DNA of 64,000 nt, taken from positions 467,055,650 through 467,119,649 of the forward strand of contig CM042684.1 in NCBI GenBank assembly GCA_023614405.1. Direction: 5' to 3'. The DNA is from Avena insularis. Its lineage: Eukaryota; Streptophyta; Magnoliopsida; Poales; Poaceae. Under the pieces are notes generated by a model that made no database searches, was not told the origin of the DNA, and was given only the letters and a program-made list of their open reading frames with translations. Of the stretch, positions 32,572-45,003 are shown piece after piece (within the stretch, counting starts at the first letter, position 1; the number at the start of each line of letters is the position of its first letter). A program made the translations under genes and the position numbers.

Positions 32572-34306
32572 AGCCTCAGAGTGCTCTGAAGCCCATGCCT
32601 GAACCTCCTATCCGATGTCCATAGACGATATCTGAGCACTAACCACATAAACAGCTTGCACTTCAGCGGGGCGAACGATCTCTAGGTTGGTTTGTGCATG
32701 CTGCAGCGGATGTTCCCCTGACACAACATCCTGTAGGTGTCCTTGGTCGTGTACTTCCCGGACGTTGCTCCTTTCCAGATGAAATGATCTGGTCTCGATG
32801 TGTCCCTTTGTATGCTTTCTATCAGCTCCCACAACTGCACAAACTGCACACATCCTTGCACTGTCGGGTTTTGAGCGCAATCCTTAAGCCATCTGTTTCC
32901 AACAAGCGCCTCTACAACTGTCCTGGTGTTCTTACATTGGGTGGCCACCCCCTCAGTTACGTCTGGAGCAATTTCTCCTGCCGTGCATCCAAGGATCCAA
33001 CGGTCACTCCAAAATAGAACATCTCTCCCATCTCCAACTTTGATCAAGACAAGACTCTGGAACACCTCCTTGGCCTCGGTATCATTTGCCATCCTCAGGC
33101 CTCTCCATGGCCTAGATGGATTAGTTCGGCGCAACCACTCCTATCTTACCCGCAAGGCCAGACTCTGCAACCGAAGGTCCTTGTCCCCCAAACCTCCGAA
33201 GCAAAGAGGCTTGCAGATGTTCTCACAGGCCACTAGGCACTGCCCACCATTAACCTCCTTCTTTCCAGCCTAGAAAAATGCTCTAAGCCACTTGAAAATT
33301 TCCTCCAAGAGGCAGGCAGGTGCCTCCGTCACCAGCAGATGATAGATAGGCCTCGCGGAAATGACTGATTTGATCAGGATCAACCTTCCCACTGTCGCAA
33401 TTAGGCCTCTCTGCCAAGCTGGACAAACGTGAATCACATTGTCAAGCATCGGCTGCCACTCTACTCTGGTTAGAGGCCTCAATGACAGTTGTAGTCCCAG
33501 ATATTTTATTGGGAATTTTGCTATTCTACACTCTAGCACACTTGTGATTCTCTGCTCATCTTCCTCGGAACCATGAATCAGAGTCATCGTTGTATTCCTA
33601 TAGTTCACTCTTAGGCCAGAAGCCTTGCCGAAGATTCTCATAATGTCCTTGATAGCAAGCAGTTCTTGGTGTTCTGGCTTGAAGAAAATCACCACATCGT
33701 CTGCATATGCAGACACCCATTGCAGCAGTGTTATGTTAGCCAAGTCTGCCAACAGTTGCTGCTCAACCGCCTTACGGATGACAGCCAAGAGAACCTCCAT
33801 ACCTAGCACAAAGAGCATTGGAGAGGTAGGATCCCCCTGACGCAGGCCTCTGTCGTGCAAGATTCGCTCCCTCGGGACTCCGTTTACAATAACTTTCGTG
33901 TTAGCAGTATACATAAGCAAAGCAATCCATTTAAGGAAAAGCTCTCCAAAACCCATGTGTCTAAGGACATCAAATAAGAAGCCCAATGAGATCGAATCAA
34001 ACGCGCGCGAGATGTCTAGTTTAAGCAACACGCCAGATCTCCTTCTCTGATTAATCTTACGAGCCACTTGGCGCACTAGAATGAAATTATCATGGACACT
34101 CATGCCCTTAATAAAATGCCGACTTATTTGTGCTGACCAACTCACTCATACGCCTTCTCAATCTGTTAGCAATAATTTTGGAGAAGAGCTTTGAGAAACT
34201 GTGAACTAAAATTATTGGACGAAAGTCACCAATTTCCTATGCGTCCTGTTTCTTTGGAATGAGTGTGATAAAGGCCCTATTCAGCCTTGCAAAGCCTCTG
34301 CCATCC
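32572..34306 (-). pseudogene. LINE ORF2: reverse transcriptase and zf-RVT region
   Basis: From 34306 down the frame gives LIPKKQ, DFRPIILVHSFSKLFSKIIA, LLKLDISRAFDSISLGFLFD, LRQGDPTSPMLFVLGMEVLL and the catalytic VSAYADDVVIFF, then LGLQLSLRPLTR. The zf-RVT segment follows (DGRDVLFWSDRWILG, DHFIWKGATSGKYT). This is a non-LTR retrotransposon RT with an intact YADD. Defects are an in-frame TAG at 33270-33272 where a tryptophan codon is expected, another stop near 34233 and a frameshift near 32690. The 5' part is cut off by the LTR at 34307 and lies beyond the window or is lost. Confidence 0.9.
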
Positions 34307-34687
34307 TGATACGTTGCAAACGTATCTATAATTTTTGATGTTCCATGCTTGGTTTTTATCTACTTTCTTATGTTTTGTTCACACTTCGGAGTATTTTTAT
34401 ACACTTTCTTGGACTAACCTATTAACAAGATGCCCTAGTGCCAGTTGCCTGTTTTCCGCTGTTTTTGGTTTCAGAAAAGGCAGAAAATCAATATTCTCGG
34501 AATTGGACCGAACAAAAGGCAAAGTTGATATTTATCGGAAGACACATGGATTCTGAAGGAGAGACAAAGGGGGGCCACAGGGCGGCCACACCATCCCTTG
34601 GTGCGGGTAGCCCTAGGTCGCGCCAGGGCATGGTGTGGGCCCCCTAGCCGCCCACCGACCTTGCCTCTTCGCCTATAAGATGCCTGC
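34307..34687 (+). mobile_element. Athila-lineage 5' LTR stub (element P)
   Basis: The start of an LTR (TGATACGTTGCAAACGTATC) runs for 381 bases through the TATA motif (CCTATAAG, about 34673) and stops about 10 bases later, where M1 begins in the opposite direction. The 5 bases before it, CATCC, are the likely target duplication in the LINE. The rest of P would be to the right of M1 and is not in the window. Confidence 0.75.
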
Positions 34688-36127
34688 TGACTCGTGTAAT
34701 AACGAGCTCGTTGGGGAACCCCAAGAGGAAGGTATGATGAGCACAACAGTAAGTTTTCCCTCAGTTATGAAACCAAGGTTATCAATCCAGTAGGAGTCGG
34801 GAAACACCTCCAAGGTGTTGCTAGCTAGACTTTGGCAGGGCGCACTACTGGCGCCAGCAACAACGTGGAAACCTGCACAACACAACCATAGAACTTTGCC
34901 CCCAACTTATAGTGAGGTTGTCAATCTCACCGGTTTTGCTGAAAACAAAGGATTAAACGTATTGTATGGAAGAAGGTAATAGTTTGCAGAAAGTAAACAT
35001 AAGTAGTAAACAATTGTAGATTGATGGTAAAAGAAAGGACCGGGGTCCATAGTTCACTAGTGGTGGCTCTCCTTAAGATAGATGACATGTTGGGTGAACA
35101 AATTACAGCGGGGTAGTTGACAAACATCGAGAAAGCAATACATGCATATACTAATCATCTTGACTCCTTTGAGATTCGATTGGGCATTTCAACATTATAC
35201 ATAAATCGTAATCCAACTGCATCTATGACTAATAATCCACCTTTAGGTTATCATCCGAACCCCCTCCAGTATTAAGTTGCAAGCAACAGATAATTACATT
35301 ACGCATTGCGTGTAAAGTAAATAATATGATTGTTCTATGAACAAAGGATTGCTGTTTTCTCCCTAGTAGCAACAACACATCTAGTACCTTAGAGATTTCT
35401 ATCACTTCCCCAGATTACTAGAGGCATGAACCCACTATCGAGCATAAATACTAACTCTTGGAGTTGCTAGCATCTACTTGGCCAAGATAGCTACTAACAA
35501 CGGAAAGCATGCAAGATCACAAATAACAAAGACATGATAGAATCAATAATCAATCTGAAATAGCATCTCAATATCCATCGGATCCCATAAACACAACATG
35601 TAGGATTACAAATAGATGATCTTGATCATGAGCAGACTCACAAGATCTAAACATGATAGCATAAAGGAGAAGAACCAGCCATCTAGCTACTACATGGACC
35701 CGTAGTCCAAGGATGAACTACTCACGCATCACACCGGAGGCTTGCATGGTGATGAAGAAGGCCTCCAGGGTGAATTCTCCCCTCCGGCGGGGTGCCAGGA
35801 AGAGCTTCAGATCCCTCCTGATCTAGGGATGGAGATGACGGTGGCTACAGAATCTTTCGTGGATTTTTGATCGGGTACCTAGGGTTTCTGTATCTCGGTG
35901 AAAAACTGACTTTGGCTTTTGTCCCATCCAATTCCGGGAATATTCATTTTCTAACTTTTCTGGAACCAAAAACAGAAGAAAACAGGCAACTGGCACTGTG
36001 GCATCTTGTTAATAGGTTAGTCCCAGAAAGTGTCTAGAAATACTCCAAAGTGTGGACAAAACATAAGAAAGTAGATATAAACCAAGCATGGAACATCAAA
36101 AATTATAGATACACTAGCAACGTATCA
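34688..36127 (-). repeat. Element M1 3' LTR
   Basis: On the minus strand the LTR starts TGATACGTTGCTAGTG and ends ACACGAGTCA, 1440 bp. It is preceded by the polypurine motif AAGCTTGGGGATG (about 36129-36142). Compared with the M2 LTR it lacks about 150 bases around 35890-35910, including the TATA motif and the GC-rich stretch before it. Confidence 0.8.
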
Positions 36128-38797
36128 ACATCCCCAAGCTTAACTCCTGCTCGTCCTCGAGTAGGTAAGTGATAAAAAGAAAGAATAATTTTTGAGGTGA
36201 CATGCACCATCATAAACTTGATCAAAGTATTTGTAAAACATTGATAGCTGGGATCGTAGTACTTTAACATAGCATGAAAGATATAGTTCTAACAATAAGA
36301 CATAGCAACTATGTTGCAACATGAAAAGGCACAAACAAAAGATTCATGAATAACAATGCTTTGAAAGACGTTTGTTTGTTTCACATAAAGAAAACATAGC
36401 ATAATGGCATTCAGCTTGTCCCTCATAGAGTATCAAATATAATTGCATAGGACACCTTCAAAGTTCATAAGAGTGACTAGATACAAATAGTTTAAGAACA
36501 AGCAATATCAAAGCTATGCATCAATCAACAAGTCTTGGGACAATGCACATAGAACTAAAAATGGCCACTATGCTCTCAAAGTAGGTGCATAAAGATAGAA
36601 GGTGGAGACTCAACATAAAAGTAAAAGAAAGGCCTTCATAGAAGGAAGTAGGGATTCAAGTTGCATAAAGAGCTTCCAAAAATTATGGTACTTATTACCT
36701 TTCAGCTCTCATTGCCCCTATCATAAGCATCTTTAGGTGATTAAGGTTAAAGTGACACAACTAAGAGGATATGCTTGACAAGTTATAAGCTGAAATCTCA
36801 TGCCCCTTACTTATGAAGACCGAACCTCATGCTACTCAACTTTAGTCACAAGTAAGCTCTTGTCATTGTAAGTATATATGTATCATAGAGAACCGCCAAC
36901 GGGGTACCCCTTGCACATGATATAGGAGCTATCCCATAATCAAAATGACAAGGCAAGGAGACAATGAGCATCTCAGCGATCTTTTTATTTGCTATTTGCA
37001 TAGGTTTTTTATTGAGGATGCTTCATAGAGTGCTCATTATGGTTATGCTGCAAGTTTCCACCATGATTAGGCATGGCTTAGGCTAGCGGCCCAGGCGTTT
37101 CTCTAACACAAATACAAACTCCATGATCTTACAAGTTCCCCTTTTATTTCACACCGCCGGGATCCATAAGCAAAAGAACATGATATCAACTAGGTACAAT
37201 GTACAAGTGCAATGTAGAAAGCGTTCCCCATGATACATGGTTATGCTAACTTCAACTTATAAAGCGCAAGCATATACGCAACAAAGATGGACGCAATGGT
37301 TCAAGTTTATTAAGGGCAAGAAAAGTAAAGTGTTCCATCAAGTTCGTGAGAGCTTTAATCACTAGTTTTCTCATAACAAGTTTAATTCGGAAGGTAGATA
37401 AAAACATGAATATACTTGGAATAGCAAATGCTAATAGGTAGGTATGGTGGATTCTTTGGGATAACTTGGTTTTAGGAGTTGGATGCATGAGTGAAACTCA
37501 TACTTGGTTATGGAGGCTAGCAGAAGACTGGGAGCGACCATCTAAGAGAGCAATAATGGCCATAATCATGCAGAGTGAGAAAACATCATTAATAAAAGCA
37601 TAAAGTGATACTACAAGTTGAAAACTAAAGGATCATAAAGGCTATGGTGACTTGGGATAGTCATAACATGGTGTGAGCATGTGCCAAGTCAACCCAAATA
37701 AAGCATCAAAGGAGAATACCACAATACCATGCTTTAATATGCTAAAACAACACATGATTCTTCAAAGGCACATTAAGCAATCTCAATTGTTTATAACATG
37801 CCATGGTACAGCAAAGAATAATAAGCATAAATCCAAAACAATATCAAGCATGGCATGACAAAGCATAGGCCAAAGTCAAAAACAATCTCTCTTTACCACT
37901 TAAGCATGAATTTTCCTACTCTTTCCCAATCCAAACCAAACTATTTGAAAACCAGTGCATGAAAGAGAGGCTCCAACCAATTTATTCAGCAAACTAAGAA
38001 AATCAAGCAAACGAAAACCAAAAACAAAAAATGAAGACGCTCCAAGAACAACACAACTGTGCATGAAACAATAAAAATGAAGTGTTTGAAAGAAACCTGG
38101 GATTTTTATTGATGAAGAAGGGGATGCCTTGGGCATCCCCAAGCTTTGACGCTTGTACCTCTTGAATATTTCTTGGGGTGACACGGGGTGGCATCCCCAA
38201 GCTTGAGCTTTAGTCCATTCTTCATCTCATTACATCATTCTCTCCATACACCTGAATTTTTTCCTTCATACAAAACTTCAACAATCTTTATTAGCAACAT
38301 TAGTGCACTCAAGATAATAAGTCTTTAGGTTCAGTTTCAACACCAATAAAACTTCCATTAAAACACAAGCTACTGTAGCACTTCCCTCAAAAATCTCAAT
38401 TCCCCAAAAGAACTCAAAAAGGAACCAACAAGAAGCAAATGCAAATAATGGCAGAAATCTGTCAAAACATACCAGCAGGTAAAAACCAATTTTTTCGAAG
38501 ACCTTCTGTTGATCAAATCAAAAAGTGTTGAACTAATGAAAGTTAGATAACAACCTGGGTCAGAAGCAAAAAAATCACGCCTCAAAACGATGTACAGAGA
38601 TTTTACGCGAATTTTTACGGTAAAGCACAGAAATCTATTTCGGGACAGCAACTTTTCCAATTATTACTTCTCTCTCATTAGAGGTTACTCTTGGCACAAA
38701 AAGCAAATAAAAAGGATAAGGAGAGGTTATTACTGAAGTAATAACTTCCAAGACTCATCTAAAACTTTTGGGTTATCTCCCAATAAGTACTTTTCTT
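36128..38797 (-). mobile_element. Element M1 internal 3' non-coding region
   Basis: The sequence matches the 3' region of elements A and M2 in the minus direction, ending at TTATTGGGAGATAACCC. It contains a frameshifted copy of the small hydrophobic ORF (37900-38200) and the hairpin near 38123. No gag or protease is present. It breaks off abruptly at 38797, where orientation flips. Confidence 0.8.
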
Positions 38798-39301
38798 GAA
38801 AGTCTTGAAGTTGCACTTGTTTTGCTTTACTATGCTTGTTGCTTTGTGCTTGCATGACTTGTTTCTTTACAAGATTCCTATGCATAGGAAGTAGGTTAGA
38901 CTTAAATATGCTTTGAATTTGCTTCTTGATGCTCTCTTTTACTTCAATTCATATTTCTTATGTGAGCATCTTCTTAAACTATCATGCCTAACTTAAAGGC
39001 GTTAAAGAAAAGTACTTATTGGGAGATAACCCAAAAGTTTTAGATGAGTCTTGGAAGTTATTACCACTATAATAACCGCTCCTTATCCTTTTTATTTGAT
39101 TTTTGTGCTAAGAGTAACCTCTAATGAGAGAGAAGTAATGCTTGGGAAAGTTGCTGTCCCGAAATAGATTTTTGTGCTTCACCATAAAAATTCGTGTAAA
39201 ATCTATGTACGTCGTTTTGAGGCGGGAATTTTTGTGCTTCTGCCCCAGTTGTTATCTAACTTTTGTTAGTTCAACACTTTTAGATTTGAGCAACAGAAGG
39301 T
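38502..39301. repeat. Fold-back inverted repeat in M1
   Basis: The arm at 38502-38797 is repeated in inverse orientation at 39005-39301 (about 296 bases). The 207-base spacer (38798-39004) is itself the next upstream part of the element, including the tail of the accessory ORF, in plus orientation. The junction at 38797/38798 is therefore an inversion point within one element's sequence. Confidence 0.8.
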
Positions 39302-40853
39302 TGATGGCTCGGTGTTGATGTAGAGCTCGTTGGGGAACCCCAAGAGGAAGGTATGATGAGAACAACAACAAGTTTCCCTCAGTTACGAAACCAAGGTTTA
39401 ATCGAACCAGTAGGAGCAAGGAAACAACCCAAAGGTGTTGCTAGCTGAGCCTTGGCAGGGCGCACTACTGGTGCTAGTAGCAACGTGGAGACCTGCACAA
39501 CACAACAACAGAACTTTGTCCCCAACTTGCGATGAGGTTGTCAATCTCACTGGTTTTGCTAAAAACAAAGGATTAAACGTATCGAATGGAAGGAAGTAAA
39601 AGTTTGTAGAAAGTAAACACAAAGCAGAAAACAGTTTGTAGATTGTATGTAAAAGAAAGGACCGGGATCCATAGTTCACTAGAGGTGGCTCTCCTTAAGA
39701 TAGATAACATGCTGGGTGAACAAATTACAGCGAGGCAATTGACAAACATCGAGAAATCAATACATGCATATACTAATCATCTTGACTCATTTGGAACTTG
39801 ATTGGGCATTACAATATTATACATAGACCGACAGCCAACTGCATCTATGACTAATAATCCACCTTCAGGTTATCATCCGAACCCCCTCCAGTATTAAGTT
39901 GCAAGCAACAGATTATTGCTTTATTTAATTATGTAAAGTAAACAATATGATTGTTCTATAAACAAAGGATTGTTGTTTTCTCCTAGTAGCAACAGACATC
40001 TAGTACCTTAGAGATTTCATCACTTCCCAGTTACGGAGGCATGAACCCACTATCGAGCATAAATACTAACTCTTAGAGTTGCTAGCATCTACTTGGCCAA
40101 GATAGCTACTAACAACGGAAAGCATGCAAGATCACAAATAACAAAGACATGATAGAATCAATAATCAATCTAAAATAGCATCTCAATATCCATCGAATCC
40201 CATAAACACAACATGCGAATTACAAATAGATGATCTTGATCATGAGCAGACTCACAAGATCTAGACATGAAAGCACAAAGGAGAAGAACCAGCCATCTAG
40301 CTACTACATGGATCCGTAGTCCAGATGAACTACTCACGCATCACACGGAGGCTTGCATGGTGATGAAGAAGGCCTCCGGTGAATTTCCCTCTCCGCGAGT
40401 CTGGGAAGAGCTTGATCCTTCGATCTAGGGATGGAGATGACTCTGAGACTCTTCGTGGATTTTTGATCGGGAACTTCGGGTTTTCGTCTCGAGGGACTCT
40501 TATAGGCGGAAGGAGAGGTCGAGGGTGCTGGGTCGCCAGACCACCAGCGCTGGCGTGGCTGCCTAGCCATGTGACAGTGGTGTGGCGGCCCCACCTTCTC
40601 CGTCTCGTGATACGGCATCTCGACTTCAGTAAAATAGGCACTTTGGCTTTTGTCCGTCCAATTCGAGAATATTCATTTTCGACTTTCCTGGAACCAAAAA
40701 TAGCGGAAAAGCAGGCGGTAACCTGTGGCTCTTGTTAATAGGTTAGTCCAAGAAATCATATGAAAAGTACTCCAAAGTGTGGACAAAACACAACAAAGTG
40801 GATAAAACCAAGCATGGAACATCAAAAATTATAGATACATTTGCAATGTATCA
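39302..40853 (-). repeat. Element M2 3' LTR
   Basis: On the minus strand the LTR starts TGATACATTGCAAATG and ends CACCGAGCCATCA, 1552 bp, preceded by AAGCTTGGGGATG. Its TATA motif (CCTATAAG) is at about 40498-40505. Its first 300 or so bases are nearly identical to the start of the element A LTRs, but its R-U5 is different. Confidence 0.82.
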
Positions 40854-41340
40854 ACATCCCCAAGCTTAACTCCTGCTCGTCCTTGAGTAGGTAAGTGATA
40901 AAAGGAAAGAATAATTTTTGAGGTGACATGCACCATCAAAGACTTGATCAAAGTATTTGTAAAACATTCAAAGCTAGGATCATAGTACTTCAATCATAAC
41001 ATGAAAGACAAAGTTCTAGCAATAGGACAAAGAAACTATGATGCAACGTGAAAAGACACAAATAAAAGATTCATAAATAACAATGCTTTGCAAGACGTTT
41101 GTTTGTTTCACATAAAGAAAACATAGCATAATAGTATTCAACTTGTCCCTCATAGAGTAGCAAATATAAATGCATAGGACAGCTTCAAAGTTCATAAGAA
41201 TGACTAGATACAAATAGTTTAAAACAAGCAATATCAAGTTATGCATCAATCAACTAGTTTTGGGACAATGCACATGGAACTAAGAATGGCCACTATGCTC
41301 TCAAAGTAGGTGCATAAAGGTAGAAGATGGAGACTCAATA

Positions 41341-44300
41341 CACTACTGCAGAAAGGCTTATAGCCTCTAGGTGGTTAGTGACAGGCAAAATTATGCCAGT
41401 CACTAGTAAGTATCACTAGCGACAGGTAATGGTAAGCACATCACTAGTATTATTAGTGAAAACTACTAAATGGAAAAATTACTCAGCGACATGTATATAT
41501 AAATGTCTGTCACTGGTAGCACTATTATTAGTGACAGCCTTAAAATATGCTCGTCACTAGTATCTTTCGTGGAGGCTGAGTGAAAGTGCATCTCTAAAGA
41601 ACTATCACCGTAACAATGATAACTTTTTTTGCTAGGTCGTGCCAACCATATCGGTGCCACCCACACGCCTCCTCTGCTGGACGAACCACCCAGTCAAACA
41701 CCCCCTCTCCTCCTTCGCCCACAGGCTCACCCGCTTGATCGCTCTCACTCCAGCTCTTTCGCGAGATGTCGAGCGGAGGAGAGGTTCTATACGGCGCTTT
41801 GTGCAACGTGTCCGACTTGCGTCGCCCTCTACGATGTCAACATGAGACGGTCCATATTTGGATTCCATGGTTGTTTCCTCTCGTGTTTCGACTGCTTGAT
41901 TGATATATGTACGCATTATTTTTGGCAGCAGAAAAGACAAAGTGCAAAGTACTGGTTTTGATCCAAAGCGTTTTGGAGAGAGAAACAGCCAAGAAGAAAT
42001 AAAAGCTTACCAACGCACGACAAAATAAAACAGTGCGGCAACTGTTTCTGAAAGAAACAACGCGGCAACAAAAATGGGCCTAGCCCATATGCCACCGTGA
42101 TATGAGTTGCCCTACTCCCCATCCCGTCGCCGTCCCAGGTTTCCAAGTGACAACCGCCGCCGCCCCTCCAACGCCGCCAGATTCTCCAACCTGCATCCCC
42201 AATGCCGACGTCCGAGGATGCCGCCCTACATTCAAATGCCTCGCCGCCCGTCCCCCCGACGCGAAGAAGCCGCTGCCCCTCTAACGCGTGGCCCTGCATC
42301 CCCAACTCCGCCGCGCGGGGACGCCACCCTGCATCCCAACGCCGCGCCGCCCGTCCCCCCGACGAGAGGAAGCTGCGCCCCTCCAACCCTGCTAGACCTC
42401 CAGCGCATGGCCCTGCATCCCCAACGCCGCCGCCCGGGGACTCCTCCCTGCATCCCCACTCTGCGTCGCCCTCCCCCCGACGGGAGAAAGCCGCCACACG
42501 AGGACGCCGCTGCTCGAAGCGACGTCTCCGCCCTTCAACTTATGTCCGGCGTCGTACACTGTTCCTCCCGCCAACGCTGCGCTGCTTCTCCCCTACACGG
42601 CCAGGCGACGTGTCCCAGGTTCGTAATCCACATTTATCATTGTACAAAAAGTTCACTAAAAGTTTAAGATGATCATGCTTCAGAAGTAATCGTTGATATG
42701 GTTGATAAATACTTTCACTATGCATAGCTAACCTTCCATGGCAATGTCAGTTGAAATATATATACTCGGATTATCCTTCGAACAAGCTCCTCACACTCAA
42801 CCTATCAATAATAAGGGAACAAGATCAGCCGTGAATTTGCAAAAGATGGGACTTTCATCGGCTCCAATAATTGCATTGTAAAGCAGTACAAACAGTCCAT
42901 ATACTACAATGACGATTTTGTTTTCAAAAGAATATCTGCACTATAAAGCTTATAGTGCACTTAGCTCGTTGACAATTTCTTCAAGTAGTTCTAAAAATAG
43001 CTACAACCTGGGCTTAATTTTTATCTCTGTTCATGTCGGATCATGACATAATATAGTATTTTCAAATCTGGAGACTGATTTCTCTAGGTAGAAATCTTAT
43101 ATATGTTGCTTGCACTTGTCACTGTTATAGCTAAATCTCGTTTCTAGGTGTCAAAACATAACTTTCTCCCGTCGTTAACCATGGTGATGTATAATTTTGG
43201 TCGTTGTATGTAAGCAAATCTACAACAAGAGACTAATCGTTTTATTCAGTTTTAAGTACATTTTAGCTGATTGCTTGTGGCAATTTTTTTAGATATGCTT
43301 TTTTCAGACACTTGGTTCACTGGTAAATCTTGCTATCCGAATTGTGAACTAAAAAGATGTTGCTGTCTTTATCTTGGTTAACAAGCTGATCTGTTTTTCT
43401 GTAATTATGAACAGAAAAGATGCTGCTATTGGTGAGCAAGGACTTCTCTGGCAAGATGATTAAGCATTTAGCAGGTTCATCTAATATCTGATCACTTTAG
43501 TATTTCTGAGTTATCTTCCGTTGTTTATTTATTGTTTCCTTAATAATTTTAAAAGTGGTTCCTTCAGGACTGGATTTTCCCAATTCTCCCTGTTATCAAA
43601 GTAGATATGGAAGATGTCATAGTGTACTCTGTTATTTTTGGAAGAGTCATGACCTTTATTAATTGGTTTTGTTGTTCAAATGCTCTTGGACATTGCTGAA
43701 TCTAGAGCTGTTGGACATTGCTGAAAGTACTGAATTGGTTGTTGTGCGTCCTTGATCATTACTCAATACATCATGATGACCTGTCCATACTTATGTAGAG
43801 ATGGAATGTTTTGTGTTTACTTCAGTTATGTACATTATATCTTAGGCTTATAATTAACTCAAACAGTTGTTCTCGAGCAACTAGTTTTGTTTGAAATGGT
43901 GAATATAAATTGCTACAGATACCTAGAACGACTAATCAGCAAAGACATATGGAAGTCATTCAGGTGCTCTATCTACTGTTGTTATGGCAATACTTATACA
44001 TTTTAGCAATTTCTTGTTTTAACCTGTGGATAAAGTGGTGAGATTAGTTGGTCTAATGGGCTGATGCAAAATCATGTTCTCCTTTTGCCTGATTTTTTGC
44101 AGGCCATGAGTTCCAAACAAAATAAAGGGATTTTCCAACAATAGTACTATTGCTGAGCGCAACTTGGGATCCCGTTTGCGGTATAGATATTGACCTTTGC
44201 TGATTGGTACCGTAGCATAGTGGTCTTACATATTGATTAGCCTTGGAGGTCTGTTTACTCAGTTAGGAACCTAAGTATCTTGTGCATGTGCTTATGTGTT

Positions 44301-45003
44301 CTGCCTTGTTTTTACTCTTCCTAATAAATTTCAACAACTTGCAGGTTTTTGCTCTTTAGACCCGTAGAATGTTCGACAATGAGGAGATGGAGCGCGTACT
44401 TTGTGGTGAAGGTGACGCTTGATCCACGTATCGCAATGTCGGTCTAGCTACTTGTTGGTCTTCTGCACATTGATTGGTTGGTCCTGTTTAATGTAGGTAA
44501 AGTTTCTTGGCTGTTTGGGGGTTACGTGATGTAAGAGTTAGAGTTTTCATGTGTTGGCAACCCTTGTTTTTGAAGTGGATATTGTAAGAATGTGTTTAGG
44601 CGGTGTAATAATTATGTCATATTGGGTTATATTGTGCTATCTCAAATATTAGTGGAAAATGCATTTAATTTTTTATAACATCTTATTATATCCGGAATAT
44701 TTATGGAAAACAAATTTTTTTATTACGAAAATTTGAACCAGTGACAGACAGAATAATGGGCTTGTCACTAAAAAATCCTATATTGCTGCGGGGTTTGATC
44801 CTGACTAGTGACATGCATCTTTTTGCCTGTCACTAATACACACATACTGGTGACAGGCACCCGTAAACGCTTGTCATACTAGTGACAGGCACTTGCCTGT
44901 CACTAGCATCCTTATACCAGTGACTAGTTATTAGTGACAGGCGCATTGTCTGTCACTAATGGGCATTTTGAGCCTGTCACTGATGGACTATTCTGCAGTA
45001 GTG
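41341..45003. mobile_element. CACTA transposon in M2, 3663 bp
   Basis: The ends are CACTACTGCAGAAAGG and, inverted, CACTACTGCAGAATAG (13 identical bases). A perfect 3-bp duplication ATA flanks it (41338-41340 and 45004-45006). Subterminal repeats GTGACAGGC and GCCTGTCAC occur in both directions near both ends (41381-41550 and 44740-44990). There is no transposase. The interior holds a GC-rich, proline- and arginine-coding block (42100-42670) followed by about 1.9 kb of AT-rich sequence with intron-like TTTGCAG boundaries (for example 44097-44103 and 44340-44346). A captured host gene is possible. Confidence 0.9.
42107..42667 (+). CDS. Hypothetical proline/arginine-rich ORF inside CACTA
   Basis: A 186-residue frame opens MPYSPSRRRPRFPSDNRRR and is built from three imperfect DNA repeats of about 85-119 bases (starting at 42192, 42295 and 42414), each with GCATCCCCAA and CCCCCGACG blocks. 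Two other frames and the minus strand are also open over the repeats, so openness alone is weak evidence of coding. I recognise no domain. It could be part of a captured gene's first exon or purely a repeat effect. Confidence 0.25.
   Translation: MPYSPSRRRPRFPSDNRRRPSNAARFSNLHPQCRRPRMPPYIQMPRRPSPRREEAAAPLTRGPASPTPPRGDATLHPNAAPPVPPTRGSCAPPTLLDLQRMALHPQRRRPGTPPCIPTLRRPPPDGRKPPHEDAAARSDVSALQLMSGVVHCSSRQRCAASPLHGQATCPRFVIHIYHCTKSSLKV

Noticed and set aside
34307..36127. P stub plus M1 LTR read as one palindromic LTR
   Set aside because: The two parts match the same LTR family in opposite directions and meet just after the TATA box; two separate insertions explain this better.
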